NCBI RefSeq assembly: GCF_017591425.1
Contig: NW_024467121.1
Coordinates: 18,736,707-18,800,706, forward strand
From: Ochotona curzoniae
Lineage: Eukaryota > Chordata > Mammalia > Lagomorpha > Ochotonidae
DNA: 64,000 nt
Reading direction: 5' to 3'
Shown: positions 33,881 to 46,473 of the stretch, piece by piece
Layout of the letters: each line of letters opens with the position of its first letter
Numbering within the stretch: position 1 is the stretch's first letter
Notes under the pieces: model-generated
What the model saw: the letters and a program-made list of their open reading frames with translations, nothing else
Told to the model about the DNA's origin: nothing
The model's database searches: none
Made by a program: the position numbers and the translations under genes

Positions 33881-33924
33881 TTATATAACAATATAATAGT
33901 ATGTATATATTATAAATCCCACTC

Positions 33925-34183
33925 TGGAGGCTGGTATTGTGTTGCCATCTCACTGCTGTCTCTGATGCCAGCATCCCATATGGGCACTGGTTTGTGTGCT
34001 GGCTGCTTCACTTCCAATCCAGCTCCCTGCTAATGGCCTGGGCAAAGCAATGGCAAATGGTCCGAGTACTTGAGCCCCTGTCACCCATGTTGGAGACTCA
34101 CATGGAGCTTCTGGCTCCTGGCTGTTGTCTGGCTCAGTTCATAGTCATTATAGCTATCTGGGAGTCAACCAGCACAAGGAAGA

Positions 34184-34237
<54 letters not shown>

Positions 34238-34288
34238 TTTCTATGTGTGTAACTCTGACTTTCAAATAAATAATCTTTTTAAAAAAGG
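33925..34288 (+). mobile_element. CSINE, full length, with GT expansion
   Basis: 'tcccatatgggcactggttt', 'aatccagctccctgctaatg' and 'gtcacccatgttggagac', then a (TG)n at 34188-34232 replacing part of the pyrimidine block. Tail 'caaataaataatctt'. Confidence 0.93.
34188..34232. repeat. (TG)n microsatellite
   Basis: About 22 TG units in the 3' part of the SINE at 33925-34288. Confidence 0.97.
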
Positions 34289-34507
34289 TTGTGGTTCATG
34301 TTTTCAGTGCTGTCAGGGTCATGGAGGACTTCCCATGCATTGGGGGCCAGGCTCCCACACTGAATCCTGTGTTGAAGCATTGCCATGTCTGTATTCTTTG
34401 CTTAGTGTCTATGTGCTATAGGTACTATGTGCTATGTGCTATAGATAATAAGACAGACTCTGCTGTCAGAGACCTCATGGTGTATTTGACGAGATAGGTC
34501 AATTACC

Positions 34508-34705
34508 CTAGTGATTCTCAGCTGAGAGGGATCTTCGTCTCTGCAGAATTTGAGGATTGTGTGAGCTACTTCTTATGTCCATGTGTAGCAATCAGGGATG
34601 CTGCTAAACAGCCTGCTATGCATATTGGAGAACTCCTTCCCTGGCCTAGTATACCACAACCCAAGATGTCAATGGTGCTGAGGTTGTTGAAAAACCTGCT
34701 ATGTC
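34508..34705 (+). mobile_element. hAT-Charlie-type non-autonomous DNA transposon
   Basis: Begins 'tagtgattctcagctg' and contains 'agggatgctgctaaacagcc', then 'aagatgtcaatggtgctg', and ends 'aggttgttgaaaaacctg'. These are the landmarks of a common mammalian MER-class hAT element with 'ggttctcaac' termini. Subfamily not assigned. Confidence 0.65.
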
Positions 34706-36357
34706 CCAAGATCCAGTTCCTCCAAAGCCATGTGAAGCTTTTGGGGCTAACCAGTTGCTGAAGTGTGCAATAATTGGGGTTGCCATTAGGGTAACTGCAG
34801 CCCCTTGGAATAGACAAGGGATCACCTGCCTGACCCAGAGCTGTGTGCTGGAGGAAGGAGAGGAACAGGTGGAGGCTTAGCATTAGGCAAAGGTGTGGAA
34901 AGGCAGAAAGGGAGGTCCTCTGGGAGTGGAGGGCTTGTGAGGGGAGACTTCAGGAGGCTGGTGCATGAGGCATATAGCGTGGTGGTAGATTAGGGCAGAG
35001 GAAATTAAGCTTTGGGAAGGCTTGTGGCTGGCCATGGGTGAGTCTTGCTGGAGAAAGGCTGCTCTGAAAGGAGGAGACTCCTGATGGGTGAGGAGGCCGC
35101 TGCAGCAGGTGGAAAGTCAGAGGGAAACACAGTATGAAGGTTGCAAGGAACAGCTTGGGTCACCCTCTTGTTGTCAGTGTCCCCATTAGGAAGGTGGGTG
35201 CAGAGGAGTGTTGGGACTCACAGCTTAGTTGAGGGCGAAGCAGAGCCTGGCTGGCAAGAGCCAGCCTTTCCTAAGCAGCATTATAGGGAAATCTGCCCCC
35301 ATTCCCATTCCCTGGCCCACAAGGCAGGCATTGTCCTTCATTTCTGTGTCACAGAAGAAGAAATGGAAATGCAGCCACCCATCCAGGATGCCCTCCAGGA
35401 AGTGGCAGAGCCAGCCTTTAAGCTGATGATTGACACCAGAACAGTTGCTCTGAGTCAGGGCAGCTGGGAATGGTTGGGGCAGGAGACCCTGTGGTGTGCC
35501 CCAGTGCTGCCTGGAGGTGTGGAGAAAAAGGCGAGCCCAGGGGGATCGGGAAGAACATGTGCTTCAGTGGTCCTGGTTCCTGTCTGAAACCTGGAGCTCT
35601 GCTGTGTGAGAGCCAGGGAAGTTTGCTCCCTTGCTACAGACATCCTTTTCTGCTTGAAGACCACCTTTAGTGCAAAGGGCACTGGGCTTTGCCAGTCCTG
35701 TGTCTCCTTTGTAACCTTAGCATTACCTCCTTCTCTAGCTTGGCACGGGCTTAAGAAGCTCCACACTGCTAATGTGCAAATGTGCATCCATGTGTGTGCA
35801 TGTGCCATGTGTGTGCTGCTTGGACTGGGCTGTGTGTGTGTGCACTCCTCTTCCTGCCTGACATAGCCAGAAGGCTGCCTATAATGTATTCAAATACATT
35901 CAATGAGATGCTGGAATCAAAAACAACTCCTGGGAGCTGGCTTTACAGTCAGTGCAGGTCCCCTCTTGGCATGTGTCACAGCCGTCTGGCAGCCCTGGCT
36001 GCTTTTAACGAGGGAGGAGAGCACAAGTGGGGAGTGGGGGCTGGGAAGACAGGAGAGAAGGGAGCTCATGAGAGGGTGCCTCAGGAGGGGGTTCGTGGGA
36101 AGTGGGCAGGAGCTTTGGTGAGTAGAGATCTTATCACCAGACAGAAAAGTCAAGCAAGGCCCAATTTAGCTTGGTTGACTCCACCCTTTATGAATAAATG
36201 CATTTGCTGCTGGGTTTAACTGGAAGTGATGACTTACTCTGATATTTTTGTTTTGTGTTTCCGAACAAGACACCTCCCCCATCCGCAGCTCACCTCTTTC
36301 CTTTATTGTTGGGCTGAGCTTATAAAATTAGGCTGTGGGCAGGAAAGGATGGAGGAT
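34706..36357. other. Mostly single-copy DNA with one MIR trace
   Basis: 35320-35430 resembles a reversed MIR ('cacagaagaagaaatgg', 'cagaggatgcc'-like region). The 148- and 145-codon plus frames at 35141-35587 and 35782-36219 are unrecognised. 35775-35845 is TG-rich ('gtgtgtgcatgtgccatg'). Confidence 0.4.
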
Positions 36358-36682
36358 CAAAAAAAAGTTATACATTTGAAAAGCAGAGTGGCGGAGAAAA
36401 ACACACACACATGCACACCAGGGGCGGGGAGGGGCATAGAGAGATGGAGATTTTTCATTCTCTGATTTAATTCCCAAATGGGTGGGCTGAAACCAGGAGT
36501 TTGGAACCCCGTCCAGGTTTCCCATGTGGATACAGAGGCCCAAGCACTTCAGCCATCATCTACTGCCCTCCTCCCAGGCACATTGGCAGGAACATAGATT
36601 GCAAACAAAGTATCCCGTTAACCAGCATCCTGATATGGGATGATGGTCTCAGAAGCAGCAGCTTACCGTAGTGCTGGCCCCG
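36358..36682 (-). mobile_element. CSINE, old, with short CA tract
   Basis: 'tacatttgaaaagcagagtg', (CA)n at 36402-36412, 'taattcccaaatgggtgg', 'gtttcccatgtggatac', 'gatatgggatgatgg' and head 'ttaccgtagtgctggccc'. Confidence 0.87.
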
Positions 36683-36957
36683 GGACATCAGCTCTTGGGA
36701 TCCTCTTTTAGACGGTGTTATAAAAGGTCACCATATTTAAAGGTCCAGATTCTTGGGTGATGGGCTTTAGGGCAGAGGGTTTTACTCAAGAGAAGTTAAA
36801 GTTCCTGAGGCCTCCAGCTGGGTTTGGTGGTAGTTGGAACCCATGAGGCTCTGCTCTCCTGTATTCACCTAGGTAGGGCCATCTCTGGGAGTGACCTGGA
36901 AGCAGAAGAGCTAGGTGCTAGTTTAGTCCAGCTTCTTCAGTAAACACAAGCAGTCCT

Positions 36958-36980
36958 CCATCCATCCACCCATCCATCTG
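36958..36980. repeat. (CCAT)n short tetranucleotide run
   Basis: 'ccatccatccacccatccat' with one interruption. Confidence 0.85.
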
Positions 36981-37074
36981 TCATTTCTGCACGTCTCTTG
37001 CTCTCATCCATAACTGATAGGCACATTACACACAATCTTATACCACATACTGATGACTTTGACAATGATAGATC

Positions 37075-37290
37075 ACACAAATGATGACAAGTGTCCCATG
37101 ACATTATAATGGAGCTGAAAGATTCTTCTCATCTGTGACACTTTGGTACCTGTAGTAAAGTAACATAATTCAGTACATTAGTTACACATGCTTGGTGATG
37201 TTGGTGTGGGCAAACCTGCTGTGTTACCAGACATGTAAAAATACAGCCCATACTGTAACCCTGGCATATAATACCTGATTTTGTTAATAA
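37075..37290. mobile_element. Ancient mammalian interspersed repeat, probably a DNA transposon
   Basis: 'gtcccatgacattataatgg', 'agctgaaagattcttctc', 'tggtgatgttggtgtggg', 'caaacctgctgtgttacc' and 'ttatgtatttactgtatt' occur in the order I recall from a common human DNA-transposon-like repeat. Family name withheld because I am not sure of it. Confidence 0.5.
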
Positions 37291-37424
37291 GTGACTGTTG
37301 TTAGGTTATGTATTTACTGTATTTTTTAGCATTATTAAAATCAATTTAACATTTGAGAGGGCTTCTGATTTACAGGGCAGTTGGGTACTGTCTCTTAATT
37401 TATGGTACTGCCCCTCTGTTGCTA

Positions 37425-37602
37425 TTGTATTTCTTGAGAGAGAGAGAGAGAGAAATACCATCCTGTGGTTCATTCGCCAAGTGCCTACAGAAGCCTCCAC
37501 TTGGAACTGAAGCTGGGAATCAGGAACTCAGACGAGGGTGGCAGAATCCCCACCACTTGATCCACTGTCATTGCTTCTCCTGCTCCGCATTAACAGAATT
37601 GG
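37425..37602 (-). mobile_element. CSINE, 3' half
   Basis: (GA)n at 37435-37452, 'gtggttcattcgccaagtgc' and 'gaactgaagctgggaatc'. Eroded towards the head. Confidence 0.75.
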
Positions 37603-39424
37603 CACCTGTTTCTTGAGGTATTTCATGGTTGCCATTAACCCCATTGTGTCCTGATGGGACATCTTGGTGAAAAGAAGTGACTGATCTCAGTGGAGCTGAG
37701 GGACACTGCTGGCAAGGTGGCCCCTGTGTGCAAGTCACTGTGGGTATGAGAATTGGTGGCTCCCAGGAGAGGTAAGGACCTGCACTGTCGGCATATGTGG
37801 GAGCTGGTGGGCTTCCCTTGTCTCTAGGATGCCAGGGAAATTAATATTCTTCTGTAGCATTTTGGCTTGGAATATGGACCCTGAGGTCTGCTGTGTAATT
37901 TTGAAGACACGGGAACTGTGGTGGAGAAGACACCCCAAGTGCAGCAGGCCCTTTCCAATGTTACTGGCTGCTGTCAGTGTAGTTTCCGACCCTGAGTCCC
38001 CTCTTCACTTTTTGGAAAGGTTGTTTCCTGGCTCTGAGATCCTTCCGGCTTTTCCCCTGACCCACAGGAAAAGCTTAAGTTGTGCTCAACACAGTAATGT
38101 CTAACCTTTCTTGTATACTGGGCACACTTGTCCTAAAAAGAGTGCAAGTGAAAGCAGGTGGGCCAGTGCTACTGTCTGTTTTACTAGGGTTTAATTACAT
38201 CTCTTATGACAAAGTTGGATCTCTTCTTTCCTTTGTGACTTTATCCCTGTTTGATCGTTGTTAAGAGCAGGACTAAATGCTATGGCAAGTGCCAGACCCT
38301 AAGGAGGCTGGGCAGAGAGGGGCTGGCTTGACAGGACAAGTGATTTATCATCTCCTCTTCTCCTTACCCATGTAACCCTCTGCACATTGTATCTAAGTGA
38401 TTTTCCATTCTAAGTGGTTTCCTCTGCTCCTTCACAAGCTAGCTGTGTGAAGATGGCAAATCAGTCCACTTCTGAAGCCTTTACACTTTTTTGCTTGCCT
38501 CCTTGGTTGGTTGTAAGACTTGGGACAATCAGTGGCTGAGAGAGGGCCGGTATTCTCTGCGCACTGGAAAGGGGTGTCTGTCCGGCTGGAAGGACTCAGG
38601 GCCTCTCATGTCCTGTCTGCTCCCAGTACTGGGCAGCCCCATACCCTAGAGTGGAGACTGTCTACTTAGGATCACACTGAGCCCTTAGTTCCTAGCACAG
38701 TGCTCCATACAAGTCTGTGGAATTGATGAAAGGAAGAAACACAGTGGTCTTGGCAATATTCGCTATAGAAAGACAGGATTGGGAACATTTGTTTCAATTC
38801 ACAGCACTAACTAATAAAAGACAATGCTTTGGGTTGCTCGTTAGAATGCTGAGTGAATTATTGGAAATTTTAAGAATGGGTAAAGATGAGTTTCTGAGCA
38901 GTTTGGGAAACTTGGCAGCTGTAGCCTGAACCCACCCTCATAGATCTTCAACCTGGACCTTCCTCATGGACTTATTTCCTCATGATACTTTGTCCTGATG
39001 GGTGGCATGCAAAATAAATCCTTGAAACTAACAATCACAGTAAGGAAACCCAAAGAAGGTATGAGAAGTCCTGGACCCAGTGGAAATAGGTTTCCTCGGG
39101 AGCTCAGATGGTGTCACCTGCTGTTGGTCGTCGTTTTGAGAATTCTGTCCCTAGCCATGGGAGATGGCTACCAGGAAGCACTTTCTCATTTTCATTAGTA
39201 AGATGGAGGAGGACAAGGTTGAAATCAGGAAATCCTGTTGTTCCTTTTCTGGGAATGATGAGGTCATGTGGGTGATAGAGTAGACTGATGCAGGCCCAGC
39301 CAGCACCTCTGTGTGTGTTAAGGTTTTGGACAAGTTGACACCATCTGACCAAGTTTTTGGCTCTGATGAAAGGCAGCTTTTTTTTTTTTCATTCTCCTCT
39401 GCTGTCTCCTCTTCATTCTTCCTT
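37603..39424. other. Mostly single-copy DNA
   Basis: 38640-38735 has a MIR/L2-like end ('ctagcacagtgctccatac', 'tggaattgatgaaagg'). No exon is supported. A T12 run at 39379-39390 leads into the next SINE. Confidence 0.45.
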
Positions 39425-39734
39425 TAAACATTTATTTATTTTTATTGGAAAGGCAGATCAGGTTTATGGAGATAGGGAGAGACAGAGAAAGATCCTCCAT
39501 CCACTGGTTGTGATGGCTGTAACTGGGCTGATCAGAAGCCAGGAGCCAATAGCCTCCTCCAGGTCTTCCAGCAGGTGCAGGGTCCCAAGGCTTTGGGATG
39601 TCCTCAACTGCTTTCCCAGGCCACAAGCAGGGAGCTTGATGGGAAGTAGAGCAGCTGGGACATGAACCTGCACCCATATGGAATCCCAGCACATTTGCAG
39701 TGAGGGTTTAGCTATTGTGCCATCATTCAGGGCC
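39425..39734 (-). mobile_element. CSINE, young type, full length
   Basis: 'tttatttttattggaaaggc', 'gtgcagggtcccaaggc', 'gctttcccaggccacaag', 'cacccatatggaatccc' and head 'gctattgtgccatcattc'. About 40 bp of the 3' region between 'ccactggtt' and 'gctgtaac' is deleted. Confidence 0.93.
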
Positions 39735-40123
39735 CAGAAAGCTTTTTCACATGTGCACAGAGGCACTGCCAGTGTGTTCAGATGACACCTGAAGTTTCCA
39801 TTTCTGTAAATCCACAGTACAGGTGCCTCCCACTCATGCTGCTTTCCCTCTGCCAGGCCCTTCCTGCTGCTCCTGACACTTTCATTGATTTCATAGATTT
39901 TCTGCTGCATCTCAAACATAGCTCATTTATCCCCATCTCCAATGGCGGAACATTCTCACCCCTCCTTCCTGTGATGGAGCAATTTCTCCAGGTTTTACTG
40001 CGTTCTTGCTCTTTTTTTTCTGCATAACAAAATTTCTTGCTTGTCCAAATCTTCAACATACTGTCTAGTATGCCAAGCAGATCTTGTAATGCAAAGTCTG
40101 GAGTGCTGGGGTAGCAATGAGAG

Positions 40124-40422
40124 ATTATGTATGTATTTGAAAGGTATAGTGACAGAGGCAGAGAGAGAGAGATCTTACATCCATTAGCCCACTTCCAGAT
40201 GGTTGCATTAACCAACACTGGTCCTGGCTGAAGCCAGGAGTCTGGAGCTGCAGCTTGGTCTCCCAGGTGTGACTGGGGCCCAAACAGTTGAGCGGTCATC
40301 TGTCACCTGCCCAGGTAGAAGTTGGGTCAGAAGTGATGCAGCTGTGACTTGAAACAGTGTTGTGATTTGAGATGTCAGTGTTGGGGACTGTGGCTTAATT
40401 AGATGCACCACAATGCTGACCC
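40124..40422 (-). mobile_element. CSINE, old
   Basis: 'tgtatttgaaaggtatagtg', 'cttacatccattagccc', 'gtctcccaggtgtgactgg' and head 'agatgcaccacaatgctg'. Confidence 0.85.
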
Positions 40423-40439
40423 TGACATTGGTGTTTTTA

Positions 40440-40738
40440 AGGATTTTATTTTTAAAAAATTTTTATTGGAAAGACAGATATACAGATAGGAGGAGAGACA
40501 GAGAGAAAGATCTGTTCAATGATTCACTGCCGAAGCAATCGCAACAGCCAGAGTCGTGCTGATCCAGAATCAGGTACCCAGAGCCTTTTCTGAGTCTCTC
40601 ATACGGGTGCAGGGTCCTAAGGCTTTGGACTGTCCTTGGCTGCTTTCCCAGGCCACAGGCAGGGAGCTGGATGAAAAACGGGGATTCTGGCACACCTAAG
40701 GCAAAGACTTTTGTGGCTAGGTTACCATGCGGGGCCTG
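40440..40738 (-). mobile_element. CSINE, young type, head-to-tail with its neighbour
   Basis: 'ttttattggaaagacagat', 'tgattcactgccgaagc', 'catacgggtgcagggtcc', 'gctttcccaggccacagg' and head 'gttaccatgcggggcc'. The B-box region is deleted between 'cggggattctgg' and 'cacacctaagg'. Confidence 0.93.
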
Positions 40739-40919
40739 CAATTGTCATTTTTAATAAACATCTAAGACATTTTGAGAAACAGGTCTTAGCTGATGACTCC
40801 TAGAAGCAGATCCACAGCTTGCTGTCTGTGAGACATTCCTATTTCAAACTCTGTGCTTTGTCTTTCCTTGGTACTTCACATTGGTCCTTATGTAAGGAGA
40901 CACATCATGCTTCACATTG

Positions 40920-41326
40920 GCTGAAAGATGGCCCCATCTTGGGTGTCCACTGTGTATAAGCAAGGTGTGGTGTGTCCGTACATTGGAGGATGGTTTATTC
41001 TGAGAAAGGGAGGGGATACTGCCTGACCTGTTCTACTAAGTTGACTAAGACACAACAGGACACGTGTTGTGCAATTCTGCTTGTATGCGGGACCTAGAAG
41101 GAACAAGTTCAGAGACAGTAGAATAGAGGGTGTCAGTGACCAGAAGAGGGAGGAAGAGAAGTAGTTGTTTCATGGGCACAGAGTTTCTGTCTGGGTTGGT
41201 GTGAAAGTTTTGGAGGTGAATCTCAGGTGGTTTTACAACAGTGTACACATGCTTTGATGTCGCTAAACTGGGCACTGAAGATGGTCACAGTGGGGAGCTT
41301 TAGGCTGCACAGATTTTTATCAAGAT
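40920..41326 (+). mobile_element. Old L1 3' end, sense
   Basis: Sense 3' UTR landmarks of ancient mammalian L1: 'cttgtatgcgggacctagaa', 'agtagttgtttcatgggcac', 'gagtttctgtctgggttgg', 'gaaagttttggaggtgaa' and 'gctaaactgggcactgaag'. The RPL17 retrocopy is inserted at its A-rich end. Confidence 0.7.
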
Positions 41327-41336
41327 TAAAAAGAGA

Positions 41337-41979
<643 letters not shown>

Positions 41980-41987
41980 GATGTAAG

Positions 41988-42215
41988 GGCTGGTGTTTGG
42001 CCTAGCTGGTGAGATGCCCACTTTGCATAACAGTATCTGGTTCTGGCTCCTGACCCCACCTTCCTCCCCATGCGACCCTGGGAAGCAGCGGCAGTGGCAC
42101 ACATCATTCTATCCCCCCACAGGAGGCACCTGGCTCCTGGCCTGTGGGCATTTGAAGCAGGAACCCAGAGATGGGAGCTCTCTGTTTCTATAATAATGCA
42201 ACAATAAAAATTGGA
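41988..42215 (+). mobile_element. CSINE, old, directly after the RPL17 copy
   Basis: 'gctggtgtttggcctagc' head, 'aacagtatctggttctggc', 'cacctggctcctggcctg' and tail 'caacaataaaaattgg'. Eroded centre. Confidence 0.72.
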
Positions 42216-42967
42216 GAAGCAGACAAGGAAATGTAGATGTAGTGGTCACCCCAGCCCTCTCTCTTCATGTGGGGTTTGTCGAGGGAGGAGGTGTGTGTCT
42301 GTGCAGGCTTTGGGGACTCAGCTCATTTCCTGCCTTTAGCTGAAACTCATAAAAATGATCTGTCTGTCTTCTAAGAATATTGAAGGAGACTGAACTTGAG
42401 AGCAATGAGAACGCTGCTGGAAAACTCCCCAGCTGCTCCCCAGGGTGTTCTCCTTCCCCTTGGCATGCCAGTTTACTTAGCCAGTTGGGAAGCCATCCAT
42501 ATGCCCTTTGTAGGAAGGACTCCAGACGACGCTGGGGAATCTGAGATGGGGCCGCAGGGACAGAGGCTGTGACCATTCCTGTGTTATTAAATCTTGTTCA
42601 TCAAGAGGGAGCAAGAGGAAGCTGCCTGTGCCAACATTCAGAAGCTGCCAAGAGATGTCATCTGGGTCAGCATGAGTCTTTTCTGTTTAGTAGCTGCTGA
42701 TGGGAAGGGGCCTGGGGCAGGCAACCTTCACTTGCCTTTGGGGATTGTGCTGCTGGTTTTTCTTGTTCAGCAGTGGAGTCTTTTGTGCAGAAACCAGCTC
42801 CTATTGAAAACCATTGGAGATAAACCTTTGTCCAAACCAGCTATGGTTTCGTCATGACACAGGGGCCTAGGCTTCCATTTATTTATTCATATAAATGTCT
42901 GTCTGCCCATCTATCCATCTATCCATCCACCCATCCATCCACTCATGTTCAGGATAGATGCAGTATT
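42216..42967. other. Apparently single-copy DNA
   Basis: Ends with an ATCC/CATC tetranucleotide run (42903-42946). Nothing else recognised. Confidence 0.45.
42903..42946. repeat. (ATCC)n tetranucleotide run
   Basis: Imperfect atct/atcc/accc units, e.g. 'catctatccatctatccatc'. Confidence 0.88.
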
Positions 42968-43285
42968 TTAAATGATTTATTTTTGCTCCCTCTGGAAGGT
43001 GGACATACAGAAGAATAGAGACAGATTTTTCCATCCCCTGGTTCACTTCCCAGATGCTCACAACAGCCAGGGCTGGGCCAGGTCAAAGCCGGGAGCCTGG
43101 AACTTGGGCTAGGTTTTCCAGATTTGAGGCTGCGACTCAGTGCCTTGAGCCATCACCTGTTGCCTCCTGTGGTGCCCAGTCTGATGAAGCTGGGACTGGA
43201 AGTGGAGCCAGGGCTTGAACCAAGCATTCTGATATCAGATGCCGTGTCTCCAGTGGCATCTCAACCACTATGACCAATGCCTACC
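42968..43285 (-). mobile_element. CSINE, old, full length
   Basis: 'ccatcccctggttcacttcc', 'gggctgggccaggtcaaagc', 'agtctgatgaagctggg', 'gccagggcttgaaccaag' and head 'accactatgaccaatgcc'. Confidence 0.88.
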
Positions 43286-44481
43286 ACTCAGCGCTGTTTT
43301 AGAGGTGAATTTGTGCGTTTTGACACAGATGGGGAGAAGGTACTCAGCTCCTGACGATTTTGAGGTTTCAGATGTGACTTCCCAGAGATCCTTTCCTGTA
43401 GCCAGGCTCTGGCACAGTCCCACTGCTCAGCTTCAGAGCACTGCCGTTTTTTCCCTCTCCTTTTACCCAAGACTTCATTGGCGACTGTGTTCCAACCACA
43501 TGGCCCAAGGTGAATTCCACAGAGCCTTGCATTTTCCTTCGGGCTCCATAGTTGGGTGTATATTTCCTTCTTAGGGAGTAGGATCACTGAAAATAAGATT
43601 CTTTGACGAGGAAGCATCTTTTTAGACACAGCAGAAATCATGTTGCAAATAAAATAAAATTCTGAGCATGAACCCAAATGCCAGCCATCAGTGTTGGTGT
43701 GTATATGTATGTAGGCGCCTTGCTTGAGGTACTTCTGTGGCCCACTTAAGATGATTTGGGAAGCTGGGGACTTTGTGAAGTCATTTCTAATTTTAATTGT
43801 TTCCTTCTGCCTACCCTCAAACATTCCTGCATCCCCAGCCCTGTGTGAGAGTTAACTGCATTTGCACTACTGTGGCTGCACACAAGTGAGGCAGAGGGGG
43901 CCCCTCTATCCCAGTGCAGCCTCTGAGCCTGCCAAGAGTCATCCAAGATCTGAGATTGCATTCTACTCACTCTGAGCACATTGGCAGTGGCGACGGCAGG
44001 ATGCAGTAGGGGTTCCAGTGTCCCCACTTGGTAGTTACTAGGTCCCTGCATGTTCATGCTACAGGGAAGGTGGTGGAGGTGAATGCAGAGCAGCAGTCCT
44101 GATAAGTGGCTGAAAGCCTTGGCCCAGCAGTGAGCACACGGGTGATTTCTAAGGCCTAGAAGGTGGTTCGTGCCTACAGAGAAGAGATGGAGACTGCCGC
44201 AAGCACAGGTCTGGGCACTAAACCCTAGTTCTTGAGCTGGGTGGTCGGACCTCCACTTGCATTCCTTCAGCACTTGCACAAATCTCCATTTGCCATCAGT
44301 GGTCTGTTGTATTGTCTGTAGACTCAGATATTGCTTTCCTGGCATCTTCCCTGGCTCTCCCCTGCAGGGTGCCATGGGTGGTGGGGAATGGGAGTTTTAG
44401 AATTGAAACCTTTCCTTCTGCCTTATGTTTTCTCCTTCAGGTGCTGTAGTCAGCTCCACTGTTAGCATGCAGAGACACAGG
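43286..44481. other. Apparently single-copy DNA
   Basis: Two long minus frames, 43288-43824 (178 codons) and 43746-44375 (209 codons), overlap by 79 bp in different frames and show no known domain. The stretch has few CpGs and I regard both as chance. Confidence 0.4.
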
Positions 44482-44532
44482 CGAGTGGTTTTTAACTGTG
44501 GCTACATTTGAGAACCTTCTGGGGGAACCCCA
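44482..44532. mobile_element. hAT (MER5-like) end fragment
   Basis: 'gagtggtttttaactgtggc', then 'tacatttgagaaccttctgg' resembles the 5' end of a MER5-type element. It is cut by the SINE that follows. Confidence 0.5.
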
Positions 44533-44534
44533 GA

Positions 44535-44570
44535 AAAATTTATTTATTTATTTAAAAACTGATTTGGAAG

Positions 44571-44616
<46 letters not shown>

Positions 44617-44670
44617 CAAAGAATTGCTCATCTGCTGCTTCACTCCCAGGAGTTTGGGGGGGCAAGGCAA
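44535..44670 (-). mobile_element. CSINE 3' end with GA expansion
   Basis: 'tttatttatttatttaaaaac', the (GA)n at 44570-44610, then 'gctcatctgctgcttcactc'. The rest of the element is not traceable. Confidence 0.75.
44570..44610. repeat. (GA)n microsatellite
   Basis: About 20 GA units with one AA interruption, inside a SINE 3' end. Confidence 0.96.
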
Positions 44671-45579
44671 GCGCAGTGTGCAGGGTCGTGTTGATGCTAC
44701 CAGTGGTGATTGGTGGACCAACGGGAGCACTGGTTATTCAACTTTACTTCAGTCGCATTGCTTTCCTGGCAACTCACAGGTGGAAGGAAACAGTGCCGAT
44801 TGTTGCCTTCCCTTCTGGAACATCACAGCTGTGGAGGTACTGACCAGGCCCACCCCAGCTCTTGCCCATGCCCTGGCAGCCTAGTGTTTCCCGCTGTGGC
44901 TGTCTAACATGGTATGTCGAGAGATTGTTTCGTTTCTCATGTTCCTCTCTTGACCCAGAAGAGGCCTTCCTGGAGCCCTCTGCAAGGTGTGTTACTGCAG
45001 AGCAGGTGGTATAGAGGCCATCTGGGCCCGGGCAGGCATGGGGAGGCCATGTGTCAGGCTTTTGGGTTCTTGGCCCTGAGCCTCAATAGGTCATGTGGGT
45101 CCTTGCAGGTGCAGCCGTGGGAATGGAGGTGTGCGAGCCTTTGGGCTGTTGGTATGAAACTTCTGACTGATCAGGGCATGTGCTTAGCGGGGGGGGGGGG
45201 GGTCCATGAAGGGAGGCCAGCAATGAACGTGGGAGTGTTTGGAGTGCAGGGCTTGTGACCTCTTTTTGAAGCGTTTGGTCCCAGTGTGCTGAACTGATGA
45301 CTCAGATGTTCACCTCCATTGAGAATACGATCAGAACTCAAAGCAATGGGAGCTCAGGTGATGTTCACGTTGGACACCTGGAACCTTCCTGGTCCTGGAT
45401 TGTGCTGGTGAATCATGCGTGTTTCTAACAGGACTATAACTGGTGCCTTCCCTAGACTGGTATTTGTCACTGATCTCTAAGGAATAGTGTTCTTTGTCTT
45501 GTTATGATGTGACAGTGATATAATGGATCTGTAGGTGATTTTGATTTTTGCTTGGAGAGCAGAATGGACACGTTAATTT
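44671..45579. other. Apparently single-copy DNA with a G14 run
   Basis: G14 at 45189-45202 follows 'tgcttagc'. The 114-codon plus frame 44914-45258 reads through that run and is not credible. Confidence 0.5.
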
Positions 45580-45832
45580 TTTAAAATTAATTTACTTGAA
45601 AGGCTGAGTTAGAGAGAGAGAGGACAGAGAGACATCTTCTATCTGTAGTAGCTGGGCTGGGCCAGGCCAAAGCCAGGAACCCGGAACTCCATCCAGGGCT
45701 GCCATGAAGGTGCCGGGACCCAAAGATTTGGGCCATCCTCCTCTACTTTCCTGACATTTGAACCAGTGTTCATATGAGATACTGGCTTTGCAAGTGGCAA
45801 ACTTAACCCACCGTACCTGAAGGCTGGCATCC
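45580..45832 (-). mobile_element. CSINE, 3' portion shortened
   Basis: 'ttacttgaaaggctgagtt', 'gagctgggctgggccaggcc'-like core at 45650-45670, 'aggtgccgggacccaaag', 'gttcatatgagatactgg' and head 'acccaccgtacctgaagg'. Confidence 0.87.
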
Positions 45833-46104
45833 TTTATCTAGTTTTGAGAGCAAAGAAGTCCTTGACTTACAAAATTAGAAGGAAAAGGTTTCGTTTTTAG
45901 TTTTCTGCAAGGAACAGTATAGATTTGTATTTTTTTCTTCCTTACATGTTTCATAGGTTTATGGGCATCTAGCTTTTTCTCTTTTGAGAAAACTTTAGCA
46001 AGTTCAGTTTTTCTTTAATAGACATAGGAATATATTTAAATGACCCATTCCTTCTTGAGCTGTAGTTTTTACTCTTTCAAGGAATAGGTCTGCTTAATTT
46101 AAGC

Positions 46105-46290
46105 CAGACATTGGCAAACTAAGGTCCACAGGCCTGTCATCTGTTTTTATAAGGAAAGTTATATTCATTTACTTATTGTCCCTGTCTGCTTTTGTATTTG
46201 TAATAGCAGAGTAGTTAGCCATAATAGAGACTGTATGAGCAATAAACATATTCTTTGCCCAGCACAGAAATGTTTGCTCACATCTGGTCT
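46105..46290. mobile_element. hAT-type DNA transposon remnant
   Basis: 'cattggcaaactaaggtcc', 'acaggcctgtcatctgttt', 'gtccctgtctgcttttgta', 'agcagagtagttagccat' and 'gagactgtatgagcaat' match, in order, a common mammalian non-autonomous element with 'ttggcaaactatgg' near one end. Subfamily not assigned. Confidence 0.6.
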
Positions 46291-46394
46291 CTAAGTGTCT
46301 ATGTACATAGGCTGAGATTGAACATAATATTTTTTTATCAGCCCTTTATTATCTGTAGGGTCCAAATGATAACCCTTTAGGCATTTTTTTTAAA

Positions 46395-46414
46395 TTTTGC
46401 AAATTTTTAAAGAG

Positions 46415-46473
<59 letters not shown>

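Noticed and set aside
43288..44375. Two long minus frames (178 and 209 codons)
   Set aside because: They overlap in different frames, have no known domain and no splice or CpG support; likely chance.
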